A stretch of DNA of 64,000 bases, taken from the NCBI RefSeq assembly GCF_022965805.1, contig NC_133104.1, positions 27,834,069 to 27,898,068 on the forward strand. The letters run 5' to 3'. The position numbers and the translations under genes are program-made. Source of the stretch: Primulina eburnea. Taxonomy: Eukaryota > Streptophyta > Magnoliopsida > Lamiales > Gesneriaceae. Below, in pieces: positions 10,192 through 20,552 of this stretch (the first letter of the stretch is position 1; every line of letters starts with the position of its first letter). Under the pieces are notes generated by a model, which saw only the letters and a list, made by a program, of their open reading frames with translations, was not told where the DNA came from and searched no databases.

Positions 10192-13100
10192 TGTAATGTC
10201 CAAAATTAAGACGACGTAATCCAACGGCATGCGAATCTAGGAATTTATGAAAAATAAACAATAGTTGATTTTTATTTGCTAATTAATTATGTGACATACT
10301 TGTTTATATGATAAATGAGATTTTATTTTCATCATGCATAAAATTATATTTTTAGGAATATTCAAGTGACAACCGAGGAACGGGGACCGAGGGCTGAAAA
10401 TGTAAAATATTTTTATTAAATAATTAATTTCAATTATTTGAAATATGGTCGATGTTTTTTAGTATTTTTGAAAATAAAGGGTTTGGAGGTTAATTTATAC
10501 ATCGGGACGTAAATTTTATCGGTGTTGGTTTTTCAACTGAAACACGCGCTTTTGACAACCCGACTAATAAATTCACATATTTATTAAAAGAAAAACTTTG
10601 TTAATATTTTAATTATGTCTTAATTAGACTATTGGGCCTAATTAGATGGCTTAATAGGCCTGATTAGCCTTGTAGGTGATTAACTAATATTTAAAGTGTT
10701 AACTAATCACAAACCCTATTCTAGTAAGAAAACCATCGGCTACCCTAGAGTTTATTTTCTGAAAAATACTCTCCCCTCTCTCATACACTCACAGCAGCAC
10801 ACACATCACTTGGAAGGTGGATTTTCGAAGGTATTAGCAAGAAGAAGCCATAGTCGTCCCTCCGTTCTTCGTCGTCAACGATTACTCGAGCGTATAATAC
10901 AAAAAGCACACCTTAATCTCCCTTTTCTCATCCATCATTTCATATTTATATTTTTAAAGATGGTTTGTATGAAGCATGAAGCACCGAAACCTTGCTGCTC
11001 TTGTTTTTTTCATATGCTTGATTTTCATGCTACCCATTGATGTTGAAACATGTTTTTACGATAATAAGGGGCTGCCATGATGTCTAGGTATGGTTAGGTA
11101 AGGTTTATAGTTGTTTTAGAATCACACCAACTCACCTTAATCACCACCAAAAGTTACGGCAGGAACAAAAACACCAAGCAGCGCGAGTTGCTGTCTTGGG
11201 TTGAGGGTTCGGATTTTCATTGCAGGGGGTTGGGGTTGGGGTTGGGTTGGCTGGTTCCAGGGGCTAGCCAAGGTCACGAGGGAGTCAAGGAGGGAGTCCT
11301 AGCAAAGCTAGAACTCACGGTCAGGGCTGGGGAAGAGTCCTAGCTATGCTAGGACTCACCCCGAGAACCATGCACAAGTTGGTGCAGGGTTTACGCACAG
11401 GTCCAGGGGATGAGGGGCTCAACTCAGGGTCACGGGCTGGGCTAAGGTGGCTCACTAGGGTCCTAGCGTGGTGCACAATAAGTTGGTTCAGGGGCTGGGG
11501 GCGTCGGCTTAGGGTCTAGACACCAAAATCGTAGAGTTCATGAAAGTTGAAAGTCTCGGCCAGCATGGGGTTACTTAGGAAGCTGTCTTTTTTGTGGTTT
11601 GGGCTGGTTTCTTTGTGAGGTTAGAATCCAGTAGGGTACTCCAACATGTTGGGCAGGTTCTGGTTCGTTATGGTCCGAGGGTAACTCGATAAAATTAAGA
11701 GATGGCTCGGAGTCGAAGTTTAGGTGTCGAATAAGGTGTTTTAAATAATGAAAAATTGGAAAACGGCTCACGGGGGTGGAGTCATGGTCCATAAGGGCTA
11801 AAATAATATAAAAGACTAAATTTAGAATTTATGGATTTTATATTGAAGTTTGGGATTTTTCGGGATTAAAACACCGTTAAAACAATTATTTAACGATAAA
11901 TGAAAAAGTCTAAGTTTTAAGCCAAATAAAATTATGGGAAAATTAAATTAGGCTTAAATAATTATTTGAGACATGTTAGAGTCATGAAATCAAGAAAATA
12001 GTCGTAATCGGAAAATGTCGAGTCTTAGGGTAAAACGGTCTTTTTACACCTAGAAATTAGTAAAGGTCGTGGCAGTGCCCTATATGATGTTTTTATGATA
12101 TTATGATTATTTTTAAATATTTATGAAATGTTCATGATTAAATTATGATTTTTAAATGTTTAATGGATTTTATGATTTAAGGAAGACATTTAAAAGACAT
12201 GTTGCATGCTTGGTTTCAAAAACAAAATGTAATGCTATTCATCATTTTTATAAAGTGATGAGAATGTAAATGTTGAAGGAAGTGAAGTGATTGTGACTAA
12301 TTCATTCATGTTGGCGACATCGTGAGGGTTATGGTCCCAGTGGGAGCCCGACGATCGTGTTTCCATCATTGCGAATATGTCGTAACGGTTTTGTGGTAAC
12401 AGAAGAATGGGAATATTGTGAGGGGAAAAGGCCCCAGAGAGAACCCATTTATGGGAAAAGGCCCTCGAAGGAACCTCGACGATCGTATTTCTATTCCATC
12501 ATGATAGGCCAGGGCCCAGTTGATCGGTGAGAGTGTTGCTGGTGTCCCCCGCCGCCCAGTACTGCGGTTTCACGTAGATGGATCCATCGATTTTCATGTC
12601 ATGTCATGTCAGGAAAGTCACAATTAACTATCTGAATTCAACAAAGGGAAAAAAAATTTTCATGATCATGTTTTAGGTTTTATGTCATGTCATGTTGGGG
12701 AAAAAGGGAATTCATGTTTGCATGTCCTGAAAAGTTATTTTTACTTACAAGTATTTTCATTGTTTCATGTGTTTTTATATATATTATTTGATATAAAGAT
12801 GATGGTGTGTTGAATCTTTAGACTCACTAGGTGTGATGGATGCAGGTGAGTGAGGACTTGATGAATTATTTGACTGGACTGAAGGCGCACACAACCCGAG
12901 GACAAGCGCTACTATTTTCCGCATTATGTTTTATAATTACTGATTTAAGTTAAAGATTTTTAAGATTATTTATTTATGCATTTGAGAGATTTTTGAGAGG
13001 TTTAGTATGGGTTATTCTTTTCAAACTTATTGCTTTTTAGATTTGGTAAAACAGTTGACCATTTTATTTTATGACTATTGCACTTGATTTTGAAATGCTA

Positions 13101-13251
13101 GTTGGTTGGTATATTATTTTAAAGGGGTATAATATTTAATAAAAATATTTTCATGTGAGAAAAGTACATGGCCGAAAAATTGAGTGTTTATAAATAAAAA
13201 AACTAAAAAAAATTAGTACTTTTAAAGCAATAAAAAGGTCAGGACATTTCA
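10192..13251. mobile_element. Solo LTR (about 3.06 kb) inside the gag of E1
   Basis: Starts TGTAATGTCC and ends GGACATTTCA, giving 10-base ends in near-perfect inverted relation. It contains no coding region. Related but diverged sequences lie at 53888-56520, 57387-59850 and 63235-64000; all share the 'gaaaaagccccagagggag' type block and 'ccgcccagtactg'. The flanks are 'ctagc' and 'gcagc', an imperfect 5-bp target duplication. The long LTR and the PBS of the related copy at 57387 suggest a Tekay/Del-type gypsy family. Short ORFs inside (10696-11040, 11571-11792) show no recognisable domain. Confidence 0.8.
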
Positions 13252-13417
13252 GCAGCCATCTCAACAGCATCAGTGATAATCTTTTTTAACTCATCGGGAG
13301 TTAAATGAATGGTAGGTTGAGGACCATTAGGGGGAGGGCCACCTGCACCAGAAAGACGAGTATCGTTCTCCCCCTGAACTCGAGAAGTGTCTTGGTTTGC
13401 TCTTCTAGTAGGGCCAT
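13252..13417 (-). pseudogene. E1 gag, N-terminal piece
   Basis: An ATG at 13417 lies about 40 bases after the primer site. The ATG frame stops early, but the +1 frame reads a Pro-rich stretch and then 'LTPDELKKIITDAVEMA', which runs into the solo LTR at 13251. The rest of gag resumes at 10191. Confidence 0.7.
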
Positions 13418-13441
13418 ATCAACGCCTTAGAACTCAGATTG

Positions 13442-13458
13442 CCCACAGACGGCACCAA
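13442..13458 (-). other. Primer-binding-site motif of E1
   Basis: Minus strand TTGGTGCCGTCTGTGGG begins right after the LTR end (...TTACATCA). The identical 17 bases follow the 5' LTR of E2 (15158-15174). I do not assign the tRNA: the first bases (TGG.GCC) fit the 3' end of tRNA-Asp, but the remainder does not match it. Confidence 0.75.
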
Positions 13459-14225
13459 TGATGTAACCCGGGCAAAATGGTGAGTCGGGTAGGGGACTCT
13501 GCCGGGTAAATTATCAAAATGTTGAATGAAATATGAGTTGGATGCCTGGCTTGAATCTCGCAACTTCTCGGTCCGATTTATGAGACCTGTGAACAGAAGA
13601 ATAACCACGTGAATGGGCGCCGGAGGGGTGTCCGGAGTGGCCACTCCGATGCTTAAGTCAGTGAGGTACTTAAGCAATAAAACCAATGTAGCCAAGTGAT
13701 GGCTGTGTGATTGGTGTGTAGTAAATGAGAGTATCAAATGTGTGAATTAATATCTGAATAGATAGTAAATGCATAAAGAACCTGGTATTTATAGTAGAGG
13801 ATGCAATGATGACCTCGTCTCTCGTGTTTGAGCATTAATTATAATAGGGTGGCTGATTATACCCTATTGTTCTCACATGTCAAATCGCGTACTTATCATA
13901 TCCAGGATACTTGATTCATTGACCACTTGCATTAGTGTCAGAGGTAGGTCGGCTATTCACTCTGTCTATCGGCGACATTAAATACTTCACTCATATCCAG
14001 GTGACCGAGCAGAATGCCTCTCAGGTTAATTATAGAAGAACTCGGGTATTTCATATCTCGGGGAAACTGTGTCCCGGATGGTACAATGGCTCGAGTCATT
14101 AGTCCATTCTGCCATGCTATTGGCCTGAGGGCGTCCTATCCTGGCCCGGGCACTAACCATGGATATGGTCCATGGCCCGGGAAGTCCCAGGGCCCATCCC
14201 TAACCCGGAATGTTCCGGGGTATCA
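13459..14225 (-). repeat. 5' LTR of E1 (767 bp)
   Basis: On the minus strand it runs from TGATACCCCGG to GGTTACATCA. It contains a TATA region 'ctataaatacc' like that of E2's LTR, and the downstream block 'ggacacccctccgg', also shared with E2 ('ggacaccctcctgg'). So the two elements are related families with shared U3/R elements. Confidence 0.85.
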
Positions 14226-14343
14226 AAAACATTGCAAATTGTTATGTTCTTCTAAAACATATGTTGCCTTCTGTTTTCATATATAATGAAAAAAATATAA
14301 ATTTTAGGGAAAAAGGGAACCCCGGTTATTGGTTATTGGTTAT
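14226..14343. other. 118-bp spacer between two head-to-head elements
   Basis: AT-rich sequence with no ORF. It ends in three copies of 'ggttat(t)', the last of which supplies the GTTAT target site of E2. It lies between the 5' LTRs of E1 (minus) and E2 (plus). Confidence 0.7.
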
Positions 14344-14748
14344 TGATACCCCATGGATGGGCCTAGCCCAGATGGAAGACATGGAGGGGCCCACTACTCT
14401 TGGCTCATCCCTAGCCCAAATGGAAGACAAGCCCATCAAAGGCCCAGGTATGGATGGGCCTAGCCCAAATGGAAGACAAGCCCATCAAGGGCCCAGGTAT
14501 CCTCCTATAAATACAAGGTTTGAGTGTTCAGTTGATTCATTCACTATATTGTTTTCAGAAGCACCCTTAGCTGCTCCCCCCATATATCCTTAGTCACTAG
14601 CTTGAGCGTCGGAGGGGCTACGCCAGGACACCCTCCTGGCCCCTCTTAACGGTCTTTTTCTTGATTTCAGGCTCAGGGTCATCTTAAGGCCCACGTCTGA
14701 ACTAGTGACGCTCGTTGGGATCGAACCCTAAATTTCCCATGAGTATCA
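14344..14748 (+). repeat. E2 LTR A (outer 5' LTR)
   Basis: 405 bp, TGATACCCCATGG to CATGAGTATCA. It carries the 'cctataaatacaagg' TATA region. The outer left end abuts the target site GTTAT. Internally it repeats 'gatgggcctagcccaaatgg', as do LTR B and C. Confidence 0.93.
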
Positions 14749-14750
14749 TG

Positions 14751-15156
14751 TGATACCCCATGGATGGGCCTAGCCCAGATGGAAGACATGGAGAGGCCCA
14801 CTACTCTTGGCTCATCCCTAGCCCAAATGGAATACAAGCCCATCAAGGGCCCAGGTATGGATGGGCCTAGCCCAAATGGAAGACAAGCCCATCAAGGGCC
14901 CAGGTATCCTCCTATAAATACCAGGTTTGAGTGTTCAGTCGATTAATTTACTATATTGTTTTCAGCAGCAACCTTAACTGCTCCCCCCATATATCCTTAT
15001 TCTCTGACTTGAGCGTCGGAGAGGCTACGCTAGGACACCCTCCTGGCCCCCTCTTAACGGTCTTTTTCTTGATTTCAGGCTCAGGGTCATCTTAAGGCCC
15101 ACGTCTGAACTAGTGACGCTCGTTGGGATCGGACCCTAAATTTCCCGTGAGTATCA
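14751..15156 (+). repeat. E2 LTR B (inner 5' LTR)
   Basis: 406 bp, nearly identical to LTR A and separated from it by only 2 bases (TG). It is followed directly by the primer-site motif, so this is the LTR joined to the internal region. Confidence 0.93.
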
Positions 15157-15157
15157 C

Positions 15158-15174
15158 TTGGTGCCGTCTGTGGG
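15158..15174 (+). other. Primer-binding-site motif of E2
   Basis: TTGGTGCCGTCTGTGGG lies 1 base after the end of LTR B (...GTATCA, then c). It is identical to the motif in E1. Confidence 0.75.
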
Positions 15175-15185
15175 AAGATTTGAGT

Positions 15186-16381
15186 TGAGACGTAGAGATG
15201 TAGGGAAGAGAGGGAGTAGAAGAGCTACCTCAGCATCATCGCGTCCTCAGAGGGGACCCGAACAGTCTCATGCTGAGGCAAGGTAGGAACAACCCCATCA
15301 GGAGGCGAGAACAGAACAACCTCGTCAAGAGAACAAGGTCGAGCAACCCCGTCCTAATGAAAATGTGGGGAACTTGACCCTGGAGCAGTTGGGTCAGTTT
15401 ATCACTCGGACCGTGGATGAGGCTATGAAGAGGAACCAAGATTCTACGTTCGTTGAAGAGCAAGTCATTCGCCAGGAGCGAGAGGAAAATGTTGAAGTCC
15501 ACTAAAGCAGTGTTGAAGAGACGCATCCCCTCCAAAGTGGGGAGATTAGTGAGATGGGGGAGATGTGGAAGGAGATACGGAGGTTGAGGGAGCAAGTAGG
15601 GAGCAGAGCGTCGGCCCCCAAGAAAGGAAGTCCTTTTTTGCTTGCCATTCTGGAAGAAGGACTTCCCCCGAGTTTCCGACAGCCGAATGTTGGAGAGTAT
15701 GATGGACATTCCGACCCCGAAGAGCATTTGGGGAGATTGAGAATGCGGCTTTGTTGCATCAGTATATAGATGGAGTGAAATGCCGGTTGTTCTTGGGCAC
15801 GTTGGTGAGGTTAGCCCAGCAGTGGTTTAACACCTTGCAACCCAACTCCATTTGCTCTTTTGAGGACTTTTCAGTCGCTTTCTTGCACTGGTTCGCCAGT
15901 AGCAAGAGACACCAGAAAAATTATTTGAGCCTGTTCGTGATGAAACAGCAAGAGTCTGAGACTTTGCGAGAATTTGTCCAGCGTTTTAACAATTCAGCTC
16001 TGGAGATACCAGCGGCTACCCCGGACATCATGATAAGTGCCTTTACCCAAGGCCTGAGAGGAGGAAGTTTTTTAAGTCGCTGGTCAAGAAGCCTCCGTCG
16101 AGCTATGATGATCTGTTGGCTCGAGCTGAGAAGTATGTAAACTTGGAGGATGCCCAACATACAAAAAGATGGAGAACCGGCCCGGAGGAAGTAGAATTGA
16201 TGGAGTGGAGAAGGGGGGAAGGAAGAGGGGTGCGGGGGAAAGAGAGGAGGACAGAACTAGAAGTAGAGGACAATTATCGTCACATGTTCCTCTCAATAGG
16301 AATCGTGATAAAGTGATGGAGGTAAGGGAGCCAAAGGAAGGTGGGAGAAGTCGCAGAGAGCGGATGGCGGAGTTAAGATGA
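15186..16381 (+). pseudogene. E2 gag, broken
   Basis: A weak reading starts just after the leader, with basic sequence and two stops before 15510. The recognisable gag core is 'GEYDGHSDPEEHLGRL' (to about 15745), then a shift into 'GVKCRLFLGTLVRLAQQWF', 'FEDFSVAFLHWFASSKRHQK' and 'SETLREFVQRFNN' (15751-16085). A further shift leads to 'MARAEKYVNLEDAQ' (16116) and a long Arg/Glu/Gly-rich tail. Homologous motif by motif to the gag of E1. I do not see an intact zinc knuckle. Confidence 0.85.
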
Positions 16382-16619
16382 CTCCGATGGACAGACGAGA
16401 GGGATCCTCATCCGGGGATCGACCAAAACCTCGTTCGTCTCCTAGGCGGGGTCGAGGTCCTACTTGGATCAACCAGAGGGTCGGAGGGCCGAGAAGAGAA
16501 GGGCGGGGTCAGGATGCTCCTCGGGAGCCTGTCGAACCGAGGAAGAGAGCAGATGAAGATAACCACCCCACGAGAGGAATGATTCACATGATCTCGGGGG
16601 GGCTACTGATGGAGACTCT

Positions 16620-17432
16620 GTGCGAGCCCGAAAAGCGCACGGAAGGAGGTTGGAGAATTTTGAAATATCCAGGGGTGCAGACTTATCCCAAGATCCTGTC
16701 ATCAGCTTCGGGCCGGAAGACCTTCGAGGAATCGTGGCCCCTCGTAACGATGCCTTGGTGGTGACGGCCACCATTGCCAACTACGATGTGGCAAGGATCT
16801 TCATTGATAATGAGAGCTCTGTAAATATATTGTTTAAGAGCACGTTGGATCAGATGAAAGTTGAAAGATTCGAGTTTGATCCAGTCTCCACTACTCTATA
16901 TGGGTTCGCGGGCCATGCCATTCCGCCGTTGGGTCAGATTACTCTTCCCCTATCTTTGGGACGTGACTCTCGGCGGGTAACAAAGATGATAACATTTACC
17001 GTGGTGGATACCCCCTCATCGTATAATGGAATCCTGGGGCGGCCAGTCTTAAAGGATTTAAGGGCCGTAGCTTCCACGTATCATCAGAAGTTGAAATTTC
17101 CCGTGGGAAAAGAGGTGGGAGTCTTTTGTGGAGACCATAAAGTTGCACGAAGATGTTATGAAGGAATAGTGAAAGAAGAGGGGAAGAGGGCTCGTGTGGA
17201 GGTCAATATGATTAGAAGAGGTCGAAGCGGGTTGCCCGTGGTAGTGAGGGAGGTTCATGAGGTGATGGATGAAAAGCCGGATATTGTGACATTGGGGCCC
17301 AATGAGAATACCCTCAGAATAGGCCCTAACCTTGACCCAAAAGTCAGGGAGGAACTCATTGTTTGTTTACAAGCTAATCTCAGCGGATTCGCTTGGTCAG
17401 CCCAAGAGCTCACAAGACGAGCCCAGATGTAG
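16620..17432 (+). pseudogene. E2 aspartic protease region
   Basis: Contains 'VISFGPEDLRGIVAPRNDA', then the active-site region 'IFIDNESSVNILF' and 'YNGILGRPVLKDLRAVAST'. E1 and relatives have DNGSS; here the Gly next to the catalytic Asp is Glu, which should disable the enzyme. The frame ends at 17432 and RT continues in another frame from about 17393. Confidence 0.88.
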
Positions 17433-18565
17433 CAGAGCACCGATTGAACATCTTACCGAACTCTCGTCCCGTAAAGCAGAAGAAGAGACATTTCGGGCCT
17501 GAGAAAGATATGGTTATAAAAAAAGAAGTGAGGGAGTTTCTCAATGCTGGGCACATTCGAGAGGTGCAGTTTCCTACTTGGCTCTCGAATGTCGTTCTTG
17601 TTCCGAAGAGTTCAGGGAAATGGAGGATGTATGTGGATTTCAGAGACCTCAATAAGGCATGCCCTAAAGATTGTTATCCTCTACCTTGGATAGATCAGTT
17701 TGTGGAGTCCACAGCGGGACATCAATATTTGTGTATGTTGGATGCTTATCAGGGATATCATAAAATTCCCTTGGCTGTGGAGGACCAGGATAAAGTGAGT
17801 TTCATCACCTCTGAAGGAACTTTCTGCGACGTGGTCATGCCCTTTGGACTCAAAAATGCCGGAGCCACGTATCAGCGATTGATGGATAGAGTCTTTTCTG
17901 AACAGGTGGGAAGGAATTTCGAAGTGTATGTGGACGAAATCATGGTAAAATCAAAAGACTCATTCCAGCTTGTACCTGATTTGGTGGAAACCTTTGCAAC
18001 CCTCAAATCCTACGGGCTGAAGTTGAATCCTCATAAGTGTATCTCCGGGGTGAGGAGTGGAAAGTTTTTGGGTTATATGGTGACAGAAAGAGGGATCGAG
18101 GCCAACCCCGAGAAAGTCCAAGCTATCCAAGATATGGTCTCTCCTCGGGGACCCAAAGATATTCAACAGTTGATAGGGAGGATTGATGCTTTGGCACGTT
18201 TTATCTGGATTTCCGCTCACAGAAGTTTACCATTCTTCCGGACCTTGCGCAAGGCAAAAAAATTTGAATGGGGTCCGGATTGCGAGAAGGCTTTTACCGA
18301 GTTGAAGGAGTATCTTGCTGAGCTTCATGTCCTAGCCAAACTGGCAGTAGGCGAGCCTTTGTGGGTATATTTATCTGCCACTGAAGAAGCTGTGAGCTCG
18401 GTCCTAGTCAAGTCAGAAGGATCAGTTCAACAGCCTATTTACTACGTTTCGCATGCACTCAAAAGGGGCAGAAATCAGGTATTAAGGGTTGGAAAAGTTG
18501 GCTTTGGCTTTGGTGATGACAGCGAGGCGCTTGAGGCCCTACTTCCTATCTCATCCAAGTGCTAA
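17393..18565 (+). pseudogene. E2 reverse transcriptase and first RNase H
   Basis: A long open frame with the full RT core: 'KQKKRHFGPEK', 'FPTWLSNVVLVPK', 'CMLDAYQGYHKIPLA' and 'FGLKNAGATYQRLMD'. The catalytic motif reads 'VYVDEIMVK', with the second Asp of YVDD changed to Glu. The RNase H start runs to 'YYVSHALKRG', after which the frame shifts and ends at 18565. Confidence 0.92.
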
Positions 18566-20426
18566 CTAACAGTCCATTGGGCAGAATCCTCACTCATTCC
18601 GATATGTCTGGCTGTTTGGTAAAATGGACTACTGAGCTGGGAGAGTATGACATCCAGTATGAGCATAGAACAACTATCAAAGCACAAGCCTTAGCCAATT
18701 TTCTGGCTGAGACCGTGCATCAGGAGAATGAAGACCCTTGGAAGGTGTATGTGGATGGTTCCTCGTCGAAGGATGGAATTGGGGTGGGAGTAGTACTGAT
18801 TTCACCAGCGGGAGAGGAAGTGAAGTTGGCTGTGAAATTGGATTTTCGAGCATCCAACAATAAGGCAGAGTATGAGGCTGTGTTGGCAAGACTGCGAGCA
18901 GCCAGAAATGTGGGAGCTACCCGGGTACTTATTTTTTCTGACTCGCAGTTGGTAGCACAACAGATGAAGGGGATGTATGATGTGAAATATGAGAAGCTTA
19001 TTGAGTATGCTCGAGAAGTGGACAGAGCCAGAGAGAAATTCACAGAGATTACATTTGAACAGATTCCCAGGAAAGAAAATGAAAAAGCAGACACTCTAGC
19101 CGAAATGGCTGGAACAATGGGAAGTTGGAAGACTAGAGATGTGGTGTTTCAAGTTGAACTCACACCTCACACGAGTTCACCCGCAGTTGAACAGGAGGAG
19201 GAGGATTGGAGGACTGGCATAGTTGATTACTTGAAAGAGGGAAAGCTTCCTAATAACCATCGCGAAGCTCGTAAGTTGAAGACACGGTGTTCGCGTTATG
19301 TGATGATCGGAGAAGTGTTGTATAGAACGTCTTTTGCAGGGCCGCTTCATCGGTGCTTGAGTTATCAAGAAGCTGATTATGTGCTCCGAGAAGTTCATGA
19401 GGGATGTTGTGGAAATCATTTAGGGGCTTATGCGTTGGCAAGGAAGGTGCTGCTCGCCGGTTATTCTTGGCCCTCCGTGTTGCGTGATGCTCAAGAGTTA
19501 GTGATGTCATGTGATAGTTGTCAACTTCATGCCTGGTTACATCACCGACCGGTCACGACAATGAAGGTTGTCACGGCTGCCTGTCCTTTTGACCAGTGGG
19601 GAATAGATATTGTGGGGCCTTTCCTACTGCTCCTGCTCAGAAGAAGTTCCTATTGGTAGCAGTTGACTATTTTTCCAAATGGGTGGAAGCAGAGCCTCTA
19701 GCAAGAATCACTGAGAATGAAGTCCTGAAGTTCTCGTTGAAGAATATAGTATGCAGATACGGAGTACCTAGGAAACTGATATCCGATAATGGGAGACAGT
19801 TCCAAGGGGTCAGGATCCAAGCTTGGTTTAAAGAGATGAAGATTCAACAAGTCTTTACCTCCGTAGCTTACCCACAGAGTAATGGTCAGGTAGAGGTGAC
19901 TAATCGAACATTGGTGCAGGGTCTAAAGGTTCGACTTGGCAAAGCTAAGGGTAATTGGGTGGATGAACTACCAAGTGTATTATGGGCATACCGAACCACT
20001 CCGAGGGAAGGAACCAAAGACACTCCTTTCAGTTTGGTCTAAGGTAATGAGGCAGTGCTCCCGGCTGGGATTGGGTTGGAATCGGCAAGGGTAGTGTTTT
20101 ATGACGAAGACAATGATGCGAGACGCGCTACTGACCTTGATCTTTTGGAAGAAAAGAGAGAGGCTGCCAGCATTCACATGGAAGCTTATAAAAATCATAT
20201 TGCACAGTCTTATAATCGGAGAGTCATTCAGAGGAACTTCCAGGTAGGTGACTTGGTCCTGAGGAAGGTGTAAGAAGAGCAGAGAGGGAAATTGGACCCA
20301 AAGTGGGAGGGTCCCTTCAAAGTTGTTGAAAGGCTGAGCTCTGGAGCCTATTATTTGGAGAATGCACAAGGCAAGGCATTGAAGAGGCCCGGGAACGCTT
20401 ATCATCTTAGAAAATATTATCCTTGA
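18559..20426 (+). pseudogene. E2 archaeal-type RNase H and integrase
   Basis: 18559-19659 carries 'LTNSPLGRILTHSDMSG', then the archaeal-type RNase H with 'VYVDGSSSKDGIGVGVVLI', 'NNKAEYEAVLARLRAAR', 'IFSDSQLV' and 'NEKADTLAEMAG'. The integrase zinc region follows, with 'REVHEGCCGNHLG' and 'CDSCQ'. A frameshift near 19625 interrupts 'DIVGPF'. The catalytic core continues in 19596-20042 ('VDYFSKWVEAEP', 'LISDNGRQFQG', 'VEVTNRTLVQG') and the C-terminal part in 20055-20273. The final 'NAYHLRKYYP' ends at 20426, matching the end of E1's integrase. Single stops lie at 20040 and 20271. Confidence 0.9.
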
Positions 20427-20552
20427 TTTGATTGTTGATGTATTTCATTTTGAATTTTCCTATGTAATCGTTTCGAATTCAATAAAACCATGTTCTTTTT
20501 AATTCATGAATGTTGTTGTATTGGAAGAAGAGAAAAAAAAATTTATTTTTTT

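Larger units (their letters stand above)
1..14225 (-). mobile_element. E1: Tat/Retand-type Ty3/gypsy LTR retrotransposon, cut by the window start
   Basis: Seen: read on the minus strand, an LTR (14225 to 13459) is followed by a primer-site motif, gag, protease, RT, RNase H, a second archaeal-type RNase H, integrase, a tandem repeat and then an antisense gene region. Known: a second, archaeal-like RNase H behind a decayed first one marks the Tat/Ogre/Retand lineage of plant Ty3/gypsy elements, and antisense extra ORFs and tandem repeats in the 3' part have been reported in that lineage. The 3' LTR is not visible and should lie left of position 1. All pol reading frames carry stops or frameshifts, so the copy is non-functional. 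A 3-kb solo LTR sits inside gag. Confidence 0.9.
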
